A stretch of 35,509 bases of DNA from Phenylobacterium sp. (GTDB lineage Bacteria > Pseudomonadota > Alphaproteobacteria > Caulobacterales > Caulobacteraceae). The position numbers were made by a program, and so were the translations under genes. The notes beneath the pieces are model-generated. The model was not told where the DNA came from, did no database searches, and saw nothing but the letters and a program-made list of their open reading frames with translations. Location: positions 1 through 35,509 of the forward strand of contig NZ_WGNY01000009.1 in NCBI RefSeq assembly GCF_016124325.1. The letters are read 5' to 3'. Positions 23,437 through 31,440 of this stretch are shown here, piece by piece (position 1 is the first letter of the stretch; every line of letters begins with the position of its first letter).

Positions 23437-24027
23437 ATGATCCGGGGCATGGAGGCGCGGCGGCGATACCACGTGGGCGATCTTCGCGGCCGACTGGTTC
23501 GCGCCGCCCGCGGCATGCTGGAGGAAGGCGGGCTCAAGCAGCTCAACCTGCGGGCCCTCGCCGCCCGGGCCGGCATCACGACCGGCTCGATGTACCATCA
23601 CTACGAGAGCAAGTCGGCGCTGCTGGCCGAGCTGGCGGCGGGCGGCTTTAAGGAGCTGCGGCGCGACCTCGACGCGGCCGACCGCGCCGCCGGGGAGGGC
23701 CAGCGGCTGCGGGGCTGGGCGACCGGCTATTTCCACTTCGCCCAGCGGGAGCCCGCGCTGTTCGCCCTGATGTTCGATCCCGAGATCGAGGGCCTGGAGC
23801 CCGTGGCCGAGGCCCGCGCCGCGGCCCTGGCCGGCCTGCGCCGGATCGTGGAGGAGGTCGCCGTCGCCCAGCAGCGCGTCGACCCGCCGCTCGACCAGAT
23901 CACCCTGGCGGTCTGGGCCGCGGCCCACGGCGCGGCCGCGCTGAAGTCCAGCGCGCCCGGTGGGGCGGAACTCATCGACGACGTGATCTCGGGGCTGGAC
24001 GTGCTGTTCCGCCCCGTCCGGCCCTAG
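23437..24027 (+). CDS. TetR family transcriptional regulator with WHG-type C-terminal domain
   Basis: A 196-residue repressor-type regulator: TetR N-terminal HTH at about residues 17-60 (LRGRLVRAARGMLEEGGLKQLNLRALAARAGITTGSMYHHYESKSALLAEL, given here for orientation in overlapping motifs) and a C-terminal ligand domain with AVWAAAHGAAAL, the WHG-type signature. It starts 29 bp behind the P450 stop on the same strand, so it is probably co-transcribed and may regulate the P450 promoter. An alternative ATG lies at 23449; neither start has a strong ribosome binding site. It is a natural candidate for binding the TGACG-N4-CGTCA palindromes, but this is untested. Confidence 0.88.
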   Translation: MIRGMEARRRYHVGDLRGRLVRAARGMLEEGGLKQLNLRALAARAGITTGSMYHHYESKSALLAELAAGGFKELRRDLDAADRAAGEGQRLRGWATGYFHFAQREPALFALMFDPEIEGLEPVAEARAAALAGLRRIVEEVAVAQQRVDPPLDQITLAVWAAAHGAAALKSSAPGGAELIDDVISGLDVLFRPVRP

Positions 24028-24045
24028 ACCGAAAGCCCAGCCCGC

Positions 24046-25212
24046 CTAGCGGCCCGCCGGCCCTGCGGCGTTCAGCGCGGCGATGGTGCGCAGCCTCCGG
24101 TTCGGGATCGGCGTGGCGGCCGGGCAGGTGTTGGCCGTCGGCGCGGCGTCGACCGGCCAGCTCAGGTCGTAGGTGACGCGCACGGCCTTGTGGTCGGACA
24201 GCATCGGATCGTCGGGACCGCCCGCGAACAGGGTCCGCACCCGCACCGGCCGCACCGTCATCGTCTGGCCCGACCGGAAGAACTGCAGATCCTCGGTGTC
24301 GAGCCAGGGCGTGGCGCCGGTCCAGGCGACGCGGACGTCGCATCCGGCGCCGGTCTCCAGGCAGTAGTGCTGCACCAGGGTCAGGGGCTGCACCGCCTCG
24401 AACGCGGCGAACCGCGCCGGCGAATGGCGCATGTTGAAGTCGCCGGCCAGCACGGTCGGCCCGCCGGCGTCGCCCCGCGCGGCGACGAAGTCGGCCAGCT
24501 CCTGCGACTGCACCTCGTGCGACACCAGCGTGCGCGTGGTCGACGTGCCGGAGCGGTGCTTGGAGTTCATGTGGCTGTCGAAGATGCGCAGCGGCTCGGG
24601 GGCGCCGGGGATCGCCAGCTCGGCGTAGAGCGCGCCCTTGTTGCTGAAGCAGTCGAAGCCGGCGCAGGCGTGGTGGCTGAACGGCTCCGACTTGTGCGCG
24701 AGGATCGGATATTCGCTGACGATGGCCAGGCCGCCGCCGGCCAGGCGGACGCCAAGCTCGCCCTTCTTCCAGCGGCGGGGGCCGGGCACCCGGCCCTTCG
24801 ACGGCATGTCGCGGCGCTTGAACTGCGACGGGCCCGCCACCCGCGCCGGATAGCCGGCCGCGCGCACGGCGTCGACGGCGGCGTCGCTGAACATCTCCTG
24901 GAAGACGATCACGTGCGGCGCGTCGCCGGCCTCGCGCATGGCCGCCAGGCGCTGGCCGATCTCGGCCAGCTCGGCTTCGCGGCCCTTGCGGACGGGCCAG
25001 CCCAGGCCCTCGAGATTGTAGGTCATGACCTCGATCCGCGCGTGGGCGGTGCGGCCGTCGGACGACAGGGTCACGGCTGGCTCGGGCGCTTGCGCGCAGG
25101 AGAGGGTCCTGGGTTGCGGAAGGGTCGCACAGCCGCCCGCGAGCAGCGGAAACGCCAGGGCGGCCCCGGCGGCGAACAGGCGGAAGCGGTGGCGCGTGGG
25201 TCCCATGCCCAT
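24046..25212 (-). CDS. Endonuclease/exonuclease/phosphatase-fold lipoprotein (sphingomyelinase-like)
   Basis: A 388-residue exported protein with a lipoprotein signal (AALAFPLLAGGC, Cys28). The DNase I-like fold has all the active-site blocks in order: MTYNLEGLG, VIVFQEMFSDAA, IFDSHMNSK, LAGDFNMRHS and LSDHKAVRVTYD. This set matches Mg-dependent phosphodiesterases such as neutral sphingomyelinases. The export signal points to a phospholipid or nucleotide substrate in the envelope; the actual substrate is unknown. The starts at 25212 and 25206 cannot be separated. It is convergent with the TetR gene. Confidence 0.87.
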   Translation of the reverse strand: MGMGPTRHRFRLFAAGAALAFPLLAGGCATLPQPRTLSCAQAPEPAVTLSSDGRTAHARIEVMTYNLEGLGWPVRKGREAELAEIGQRLAAMREAGDAPHVIVFQEMFSDAAVDAVRAAGYPARVAGPSQFKRRDMPSKGRVPGPRRWKKGELGVRLAGGGLAIVSEYPILAHKSEPFSHHACAGFDCFSNKGALYAELAIPGAPEPLRIFDSHMNSKHRSGTSTTRTLVSHEVQSQELADFVAARGDAGGPTVLAGDFNMRHSPARFAAFEAVQPLTLVQHYCLETGAGCDVRVAWTGATPWLDTEDLQFFRSGQTMTVRPVRVRTLFAGGPDDPMLSDHKAVRVTYDLSWPVDAAPTANTCPAATPIPNRRLRTIAALNAAGPAGR

Positions 25213-25278
25213 AAGACGACATCGGGCGCCGGGCGCCTCAAGCGGTCAAGGCTTTTCCCGTCAGCCGTGCGGTGGGCC

Positions 25279-26226
25279 TCAGGCTGGCGGACGCCGGGCT
25301 TCGACCTGCGCCTTGAAGTCGCGAAGAACCTCGAGGCGCTTGTTGATCTCGATGCGTCCCGCCGGATCCAGCACGGCCAGCGCCTTCTCGTACCAGTCGA
25401 TGGCCTCCAGCAACGGCTCCCACGCCACGCGCGCCTTGCCCGGCCTCGCCTCGCCCGCGGCGTAGTCGGGCAGCGTCCGCTCGAAGGCCTCGTTGCCGAG
25501 CAGCACGGCGGCGTCGAGGCGTCCTTGCTCGTAAGCCAGCCGCCAGAGGCGCGCGGCGGCCGCGTGGTCGCGCGCGACCCCGTCGCCGTTCCAGTACATC
25601 TGCCCGAGCGTGAAGGCGGCGTTCCGATGGCGCTGGGCGACGGCGCGCTCGTACCAGCCGGCCGCGGCCACGGCGTCCTTGGGCGCGATCTCGCCGACCA
25701 GGTAGATGTTGCCAAGGTCCGTCTGGGCGTCGGCGTCGCCCTTCTCGGCGCCTTCGCGGCAAAGCTCGATGGCGTGGGCCACGTCCCGGTGCATGGCGAT
25801 CAGCAGATTGCCTTCGGCGCACCGCGACTTGGCCAGGCCCATGTCGCCGGCTTTGTGGAAGGCGCCGATCGCCCGGTCGAGGTCCTTCTGGCCGCCGCAG
25901 ACGCCGTTCTGATAGGCCTCGCCGAGGAAATGCATGGCGTCGGAGCGTTCGGCGGAGGCCGCCTCGAGGTACGAACACCCCAATTCCGTGTCGGCCGGCG
26001 TCCGGCCGCCGCCGAAGGCCAGCAGCACGCCGGCATAGGCCTGTGCGTCGAGCCGCCCGGCCGCGGCCAGGCGCAGGATTTCCGACCGGTCTCCGGCGCG
26101 GACCTTCGCGAACGCCGCCTGGACTTCGGGGCTGACCTCCGGGCCGCCGGTCAGGATCTGCGCGGTGGCCGCCGGGCAGGCGGCGAGCAGGGACAGGGAT
26201 GCGGCCGCAGCGGCCGCCCGGCGCAC
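25279..26226 (-). CDS. Exported Sel1-repeat (tetratricopeptide-like) protein, coupled to sdhB
   Basis: A 315-residue protein with a signal peptide (RAAAAAASLSLLAACPAATAQ) and several Sel1-like repeats (for example LGCSYLEAASAERSDAMHFLGEAYQ; LDRAIGAFHKAGDMGLAKSRCAEG; DADAQTDLGNIYLVG; RNAAFTLGQMYWNGDGVARD). Such solenoids bind proteins, often in the periplasm. The start is GTG at 26224-26226, sharing one base with the sdhB stop (TAGTG) and using the GGGTGG at the end of sdhB as ribosome binding site, so translation is coupled to sdhB. The frame stays open into sdhB, but only this start gives a signal peptide. Its role with succinate dehydrogenase is unknown. Confidence 0.82.
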   Translation of the reverse strand: MRRAAAAAASLSLLAACPAATAQILTGGPEVSPEVQAAFAKVRAGDRSEILRLAAAGRLDAQAYAGVLLAFGGGRTPADTELGCSYLEAASAERSDAMHFLGEAYQNGVCGGQKDLDRAIGAFHKAGDMGLAKSRCAEGNLLIAMHRDVAHAIELCREGAEKGDADAQTDLGNIYLVGEIAPKDAVAAAGWYERAVAQRHRNAAFTLGQMYWNGDGVARDHAAAARLWRLAYEQGRLDAAVLLGNEAFERTLPDYAAGEARPGKARVAWEPLLEAIDWYEKALAVLDPAGRIEINKRLEVLRDFKAQVEARRPPA

Positions 26227-27008
26227 TAGACCACCCGCTCCGCCAGCATCTTCTTCACCTCGGCGATGGCCTTGGCGGGATTGAGTCCCTTCGGGCAGAC
26301 CTGGGCGCAGTTCATGATGGTATGGCAGCGGTAGAGCTTGAAGGGATCCTCCAGCTCGTCCAGGCGCTCGCCCGTCGCCTCGTCGCGGGAATCGATGATC
26401 CAGCGGTAGGCGTGGAGCAGCGCCGCCGGGCCCAGGTACTTGTCCTGGTTCCACCAGTAGCTCGGGCACGAGGTCGAGCAGCAGGCGCAGAGGATGCACT
26501 CGTAGAGGCCGTCCAGCTTCTCGCGATCCTCGGGCGCCTGGCGCCATTCCTTCTGCGGTTCGGGCGTCTCAGTATGCAGCCAGGGCTCGACCGAGGCGTA
26601 CTGGGCGTAGAAGAGCGTCAGGTCGGGCACCAGGTCCTTCACCACGGCCATCTGCGGCAGCGGGCTGATCTGCACCTTGTCGCCGGGGCACTCGTCGTGG
26701 CCCTTGATGCAGGCCAGCGTGTTGCGGCCGGCGATGTTCATGGCGCACGAGCCGCAGATCCCCTCCCGGCACGAGCGCCGGAAGGTGAGCGTGGGGTCCA
26801 TGGTGTTCTTGATGTGGATCAGCACATCCAGGACCATCGGCCCGCACTGGCTGAGGTCCACGTCGTAGGTGTCCCACCGCGGGTTCTCGCCGCTGTCGGG
26901 ATCGTAGCGATAGATCTTGAAAGTCCGCGTCTTGCCCGATCCGGCCGGGGCCGGGTGGTGCTTGCCGTTGGTGATGCGGGAGTTTTTCGGGAGCCGGAAT
27001 TCGGCCAT
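26226..27008 (-). CDS. sdhB: Succinate dehydrogenase iron-sulfur subunit
   Basis: Complex II iron-sulfur subunit, 260 residues, carrying electrons from SdhA to the quinone site. Cluster ligands: [2Fe-2S] Cys80, Cys85, Cys88, Cys100 ([15 protein letters not shown]); [4Fe-4S] Cys171, Cys174, Cys177 with Cys238; [3Fe-4S] Cys181, Cys228, Cys234 ([33 protein letters not shown]). All are present. ATG at 27006-27008, 19 bp behind sdhA. The last base of its stop is the first base of the Sel1 gene start. Confidence 0.98.
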   Translation of the reverse strand: MAEFRLPKNSRITNGKHHPAPAGSGKTRTFKIYRYDPDSGENPRWDTYDVDLSQCGPMVLDVLIHIKNTMDPTLTFRRSCREGICGSCAMNIAGRNTLACIKGHDECPGDKVQISPLPQMAVVKDLVPDLTLFYAQYASVEPWLHTETPEPQKEWRQAPEDREKLDGLYECILCACCSTSCPSYWWNQDKYLGPAALLHAYRWIIDSRDEATGERLDELEDPFKLYRCHTIMNCAQVCPKGLNPAKAIAEVKKMLAERVV

Positions 27009-27027
27009 GGCAGCGGTCCTTCCTGGC

Positions 27028-28815
27028 TCAGTACACCCGCGCCTTCGGCGGGATGTAGGCGATGTCGTTGGTCATGGTGAAGCTGTGCACCGGCCGGAAG
27101 TCGATCTTCACCTTGCCGGTCTTCTCGTCGAACCAGGTGAGCGTGTGCTTCATCCAGGTCTTGTCGTCGCGGTCGGGGAAGTCCTCGTGGGCGTGGGCGC
27201 CGCGGCTTTCCTTGCGGTTCTCGGCGCCGACCACGGTGACCATCGCCTGGCCGATGAGGTTGTCGAGCTCCAGGGTCTCCATCAGGTCGGAGTTCCAGAC
27301 CAGCGAACGGTCGGCGACCTTGATGTCGGGCTTGCGGGCGTTGACGTCCTGCATCCGCTTGACGCCGCTCTTTAGCGCGTCGGAGGTGCGGTAGACCGCG
27401 GCGTCCTCCTGCATGGCGCGCTGCATCTCCAGCCGCAGGTCGGCGGTGGACGTGCCGCCGTCGGCGTTGCGGAAGCGGTCGAACCGCGCCAGGTGCGGAT
27501 CGGTCATCTCGGGCTTCAGCTCGGGCTGGGTCGCCCCGGCCTTGATCGTGTCGGCCGCGCGCAGCGCCGCCGAGCGGCCGAACACCACCAGGTCGATCAG
27601 GCTGTTCGAGCCCAGCCGGTTGGCGCCGTGCACGCTGACGCACGCCGCCTCGCCCACGGCCATCAGGCCCGGCACCACCTTGTCGGGGTCGCGGCCCGCC
27701 TTGGTGACGACCTCGGAATAGAAGTTCGTGGGGATGCCGCCCATGTTGTAGTGCACGGTCGGCAGGACCGGGATCGGCTCCTTGGTCACGTCGACGCCGG
27801 CGAAGATCTTGGCGCTCTCCGAGATGCCCGGCAGGCGCTCGGCCAGGATCTTCGGATCCAGGTGGTCGAGGTGAAGGAAGATGTGGTCCTTCTTCGGCCC
27901 CACGCCGCGGCCCTCGCGGATCTCCATGGTCATGGCGCGGCTGACCATGTCGCGCGGCGCCAGGTCCTTCACGGACGGCGCGTAGCGCTCCATGAACCGC
28001 TCGCCCTCGGAGTTGGTGAGGTAGCCGCCCTCGCCGCGGGCGCCTTCGGTGATCAGGCAACCGGCGCCGTAGATGCCGGTGGGGTGGAACTGCACGAACT
28101 CCATGTCCTGCAGCGGCAGGCCGGCGCGCAGCACCATCCCGCCGCCGTCGCCGGTGCAGGTGTGGGCGCTGGTGCAGGAGAAGTAGGCGCGGCCGTAGCC
28201 GCCGGTGGCCAGGATCACCAGCTGGGCCTGGAACCGGTGCAGCGTGCCGTCGTCCAGCTTCCAGGCGGTGACGCCCCGGCAGATGCCCTCGTCCATGATC
28301 AGGTCGAGGGCGAAGTACTCGATGAAGAACTCGGTCTCATGCGCCAGGCTCTGGCCGTACATGGTGTGCAGCATGGCGTGACCGGTGCGGTCGGCCGCGG
28401 CGCAGGTGCGCTGGATCGGGGCCTCGCCGTAGTTCTTGGTCATGCCGCCGAAGGCGCGCTGATAGATCTTGCCGTCGGCCGTGCGGCTGAACGGGACGCC
28501 CCAGTGCTCCAGCTCGTAGACCGCCGCCGGCGCGTTGCGGCAGAGGTATTCGATGGCGTCCTGGTCGCCCAGCCAGTCCGACCCCTTGACGGTGTCGTAC
28601 ATGTGCCAGCGCCAGTCGTCCTCGCCCATGTTGCCGAGGCTGGCCGAGATGCCGCCCTGCGCCGCCACCGTGTGGCTGCGGGTGGGGAACACCTTGGTCA
28701 CACAGGCCGTCTTCAGCCCCGCCTGGGCGCAGCCCAGCGCCGCGCGCAGGCCGCTTCCGCCCGCGCCCACGACGACGACGTCGAACTTGTGGTCGATGAA
28801 TTCGTAAGCCGCCAT
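27028..28815 (-). CDS. sdhA: Succinate dehydrogenase flavoprotein subunit
   Basis: Catalytic FAD subunit of complex II, 595 residues, oxidising succinate to fumarate on the cytoplasmic face. FAD-binding GAGGSG (17-22), covalent-FAD histidine in [10 protein letters not shown] (His48), active-site blocks [21 protein letters not shown] and [20 protein letters not shown], and the C-terminal [18 protein letters not shown]. Normal family length. Starts 4 bp behind the sdhD stop. Confidence 0.98.
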   Translation of the reverse strand: MAAYEFIDHKFDVVVVGAGGSGLRAALGCAQAGLKTACVTKVFPTRSHTVAAQGGISASLGNMGEDDWRWHMYDTVKGSDWLGDQDAIEYLCRNAPAAVYELEHWGVPFSRTADGKIYQRAFGGMTKNYGEAPIQRTCAAADRTGHAMLHTMYGQSLAHETEFFIEYFALDLIMDEGICRGVTAWKLDDGTLHRFQAQLVILATGGYGRAYFSCTSAHTCTGDGGGMVLRAGLPLQDMEFVQFHPTGIYGAGCLITEGARGEGGYLTNSEGERFMERYAPSVKDLAPRDMVSRAMTMEIREGRGVGPKKDHIFLHLDHLDPKILAERLPGISESAKIFAGVDVTKEPIPVLPTVHYNMGGIPTNFYSEVVTKAGRDPDKVVPGLMAVGEAACVSVHGANRLGSNSLIDLVVFGRSAALRAADTIKAGATQPELKPEMTDPHLARFDRFRNADGGTSTADLRLEMQRAMQEDAAVYRTSDALKSGVKRMQDVNARKPDIKVADRSLVWNSDLMETLELDNLIGQAMVTVVGAENRKESRGAHAHEDFPDRDDKTWMKHTLTWFDEKTGKVKIDFRPVHSFTMTNDIAYIPPKARVY

Positions 28816-28819
28816 GGGT

Positions 28820-29206
28820 TCAGGCGCCCCCCAGCGCGACCTTGAGGATGGACATGATGGCCAGCGCGCCGGCCAGCCCCGCGACGAAGACGTTCAGCAC
28901 CAGCAGCGCCGCCTTGGTCAGGGTCTTGTGGATGTAGTCCTCGATCACCACCCGCAGGCCCGCCTGCATGTGCGTGAAGCCGATGGCGATGGTGAGGATC
29001 ATCAGGGTGGCGTTGACGGGGCTCGCGATCCACGCCGCCGCCCCGTAGTAGTCGAGCTGCGCCAGGCGGATCACGCTGTAGGCGCCCCAGATCACCAGCG
29101 GGACCAGCGCCACCGCGCCGACGCGCTCGGAAATCCAGTGGCCGACGCCGTGCTTGGCCGAGCCCAGGCCGCGGGCCCGGGCGAGGGGGGTGCGGAAGCC
29201 GCTCAT
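28820..29206 (-). CDS. sdhD: Succinate dehydrogenase membrane anchor subunit
   Basis: A 128-residue membrane anchor with three transmembrane helices (about 28-48, 60-80, 98-122). The conserved segments [25 protein letters not shown] and [17 protein letters not shown] include the histidine that binds heme b and the Asp-Tyr of the quinone site. ATG overlaps the sdhC stop by 4 nt (ATGA), fixing the start. Confidence 0.95.
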   Translation of the reverse strand: MSGFRTPLARARGLGSAKHGVGHWISERVGAVALVPLVIWGAYSVIRLAQLDYYGAAAWIASPVNATLMILTIAIGFTHMQAGLRVVIEDYIHKTLTKAALLVLNVFVAGLAGALAIMSILKVALGGA

Positions 29207-29613
29207 CCGAACACTCCCGTCTGGAAGGCGATCGCCCAGACCGCCACGGTGGCGGCGATGGCGAAGCCGAACACGGCGAAGGCCGAGGCGTTGGCGTTCT
29301 TGATGTCCAGGCCGTAGCCGAAGTCCCAGATCAGGTGCCGTACGCCGTTGCCCAGGTGGTAGAAGGCCGAGAGGCTCATGCCGAACATCACCAGCAGGCC
29401 CAGCGGCGAGCCCAGCAGCGCCTTGAACGCGGCGTAGGCCTCGGGGCCGGCGGCCAGCGAGATCGCCCAGGCCGCGGCGATCAGCCCGCCCAGGTAGAGG
29501 CCCACCCCGGTGACCCTGTGCAGGATCGAAGTGGCCATGGTGACGTGCCAGCGCCACACCGAAAGGTGCGGCGACATGGGCCGGTCGGAAGGACCGCGTG
29601 GAACGGAAGTCAT
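29203..29613 (-). CDS. sdhC: Succinate dehydrogenase cytochrome b556 subunit
   Basis: A 136-residue membrane subunit with three transmembrane helices. The family signatures RPMSPHLSVWRW and SILHRVTGVGLYLGG (quinone-site Ser and Arg) and the heme-binding His in SAFYHLGNGVRHLIWDFG are all present. First gene of the sdhC-D-A-B operon, with the promoter in the 29614-29757 gap. ATG at 29611-29613. Confidence 0.96.
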   Translation of the reverse strand: MTSVPRGPSDRPMSPHLSVWRWHVTMATSILHRVTGVGLYLGGLIAAAWAISLAAGPEAYAAFKALLGSPLGLLVMFGMSLSAFYHLGNGVRHLIWDFGYGLDIKNANASAFAVFGFAIAATVAVWAIAFQTGVFG

Positions 29614-29757
29614 CTGGTCGCCGTCGCCTCCCCATCAGCCACAGGCCCCGCCGGTTTTAAGCGCCGCGCGAGGGGTGTCAACGAAGGTGTCGGCGCGGTC
29701 ACGGGGCGCGCCACGCCAGCTTCGCCAATGGTGAAGTATTCGGCGCCGGGCTAGGCG

Positions 29758-29774
29758 CGCAATGCGTCATTGCG
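29758..29774. promoter_or_regulatory. Inverted repeat before the LysR gene
   Basis: CGCAATG / CATTGCG with a 3-bp spacer, 27 bp before the LysR start codon and between divergent sdhC and lysR-type genes. The interrupted dyad is of the kind LysR proteins bind, so autoregulation is plausible. Confidence 0.5.
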
Positions 29775-29801
29775 TTATGTTTCCTTCGCGAAAGGCGAAG
29801 G

Positions 29802-30686
29802 ATGCGCTTCGATCTCACCGACCTGAGGCTGTTCTGCGACGTGGTCGACGAAGGCTCGATCACCGCGGGCGCCGAAAAGAGCGCGCTGGCGCTCGCGGCG
29901 GCCTCCACCCGCATCCGCAACATGGAGGCGGCCCTGGGCGCCGACCTGCTGACGCGCTCGCGGCAGGGCGTCAGCCTCACGCCCGCCGGCCGAACCCTCC
30001 TGAAGCACGCCCGCGAGATGCTGGCCCAGGCCGCGCGGCTGCGCGACGACCTCTCGGCCTTCGCCGGGGGCCGCTCGGGCGAGGTGCGGCTGCTCGCCAA
30101 CACCAACGCGCTCACCGAATTCCTGCCCGAGGCGCTGTCGTCGTTCCTGGCCGCCCATCCGCACGTCAGCATCGACCTGGAGGAGCGGCTGTCGGACGAG
30201 ATCGTGGGCCTGGTCGCCGAGGGCGCGGCCGACGCGGGCGTGGTCGCCGGGACGGTCGAGGTGGGGGCGCTGGAGACCTATCCCTTCCGGTCCGACCGGT
30301 TCGTGGTGGTGACCGCCCGCGATCACCCGCTGGCCCGGCGCGGCCGGGTCGCCTTCGCCGAGATGCTGGAATACGACGTCGTGGGCCTGGAACGGTCGGC
30401 CTCGCTCCAGCGGTTCCTGGCCGCCAAGGCGGCGCGCGCGGGCCGGCCGCTGAAGGCGCGGGTCCACCTGCGCAGCTTCGACGCCGTCTGCCGCCTGGTG
30501 GAGTCCGGCGTCGGTGTGGGGGTCGTGCCAGAGACCACCGCCGGCCGGGCGATCCGAACCATGGAGCTCGCCGTCATCGACCTCACCGACGACTGGGCCG
30601 TCCGCGACCTCAACATCGTGGTGCGGCGGCTAGACGACCTGCGCCCCTACGCGCGGGCGCTGGTGGAGAGCCTGCGCGCCGGCTAG
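29802..30686 (+). CDS. LysR family transcriptional regulator
   Basis: A 294-residue LysR-type protein: winged HTH at about residues 1-60 (LTDLRLFCDVVDEGSITAGAEKSALALAAASTRIRNMEAALGADLLTRS, with the usual 'TRIR-LE--LG--L--R' pattern) and a periplasmic-binding-protein-like effector domain from about residue 90. It is divergent from the sdh operon and followed after 42 bp by plsY on the same strand. Effector and targets are unknown. ATG at 29802 with AAAGG upstream. Confidence 0.9.
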   Translation: MRFDLTDLRLFCDVVDEGSITAGAEKSALALAAASTRIRNMEAALGADLLTRSRQGVSLTPAGRTLLKHAREMLAQAARLRDDLSAFAGGRSGEVRLLANTNALTEFLPEALSSFLAAHPHVSIDLEERLSDEIVGLVAEGAADAGVVAGTVEVGALETYPFRSDRFVVVTARDHPLARRGRVAFAEMLEYDVVGLERSASLQRFLAAKAARAGRPLKARVHLRSFDAVCRLVESGVGVGVVPETTAGRAIRTMELAVIDLTDDWAVRDLNIVVRRLDDLRPYARALVESLRAG

Positions 30687-30728
30687 GCTTCGGCCCCGGC
30701 GAAGCTGGACCCAAGCGAGGCGAACCCC

Positions 30729-31391
30729 ATGATCTTCTGGATCGCGTGCGCGGCGGGCCTGGCGGTCGCCTATCTCCTCGGGGCCACGCCGACCGGCTAC
30801 CTGGCGGGGCGGCTGCTGAAGGGCATCGACCTCCGCGAGCACGGCTCGACCTCCACCGGCGCGACCAACGTGCTGCGGATCCTGGGCCCGTGGCCCGGCG
30901 CCGCGGTGCTGCTGATCGACGTGCTGAAGGGCGCTGCGGCGGTGCTGTTCGCGCGCGCGTTCTATCCCTGGCTCCTGACGCTGCCGGCGGTGGGCGCGCC
31001 GGACGGGCTCGATCCCCAGCGCCTGACGCCCTGGGCCGTCGGCCTGGCCGGCCTCGCCGTGCTCGTGGGGCACAGCCGTTCGATCTGGCTGAACTTCACG
31101 GGCGGCAAGTCGGTGGCGGCGGGCCTGGGCGTGCTGCTCGCCATGGCCTGGCCCGTGGGCCTGGGCGGCCTGGCGGTTTTCGCCGTGGCGCTGGCCGCAT
31201 GGCGCAGGGTCTCGCTGGGCTCGATCCTGGCGGCGGTGACGGCGATCGCGCTGGTCTGCGGCCTGGAGCAGCCGCTGGCCTACCGGCTGTTCGTGATCGC
31301 CGGCGGCCTCTACGTGATCGCCCGCCACCGGGCCAACATCGGGCGGTTGCTGGCCGGGACAGAACCCCGCCTGGGCCAGAGCAGCCCGTAG
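30729..31391 (+). CDS. plsY: Glycerol-3-phosphate acyltransferase (acyl-phosphate dependent)
   Basis: Integral membrane enzyme of 220 residues that transfers acyl groups from acyl-phosphate to glycerol-3-phosphate, the first step of phospholipid synthesis. Motifs: GSTSTGATNVLR (motif 1, about 39-50), IDVLKGAAAV (motif 2) and GHSRSIWLNFTGGKSVAAGLGVLL (motif 3). Five membrane segments are apparent. Motifs 1 and 3 depart slightly from the common GSGNxGATN and GGKGVAT, as in some other PlsY groups. ATG at 30729 with GAGGCGAA upstream. Confidence 0.93.
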   Translation: MIFWIACAAGLAVAYLLGATPTGYLAGRLLKGIDLREHGSTSTGATNVLRILGPWPGAAVLLIDVLKGAAAVLFARAFYPWLLTLPAVGAPDGLDPQRLTPWAVGLAGLAVLVGHSRSIWLNFTGGKSVAAGLGVLLAMAWPVGLGGLAVFAVALAAWRRVSLGSILAAVTAIALVCGLEQPLAYRLFVIAGGLYVIARHRANIGRLLAGTEPRLGQSSP

Positions 31392-31440
31392 CGCGCCTCT
31401 CGGCCCCGTCCCGGGTGAACAACCGTCACGGCTTCGGCGC

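Noticed and set aside
24190..26229. 679-codon plus-strand frame over the phosphodiesterase-like and Sel1 genes
   Set aside because: The minus-strand genes have signal peptides and complete motifs; the plus frame is low-complexity.
30687..30720. Possible truncated copy of the GTCATCCCGG-type element between the LysR and plsY genes
   Set aside because: Only a short GGCTTCGGCCCCGGCGAAGC-like fragment and GGACCC are left; too little to call it a copy.
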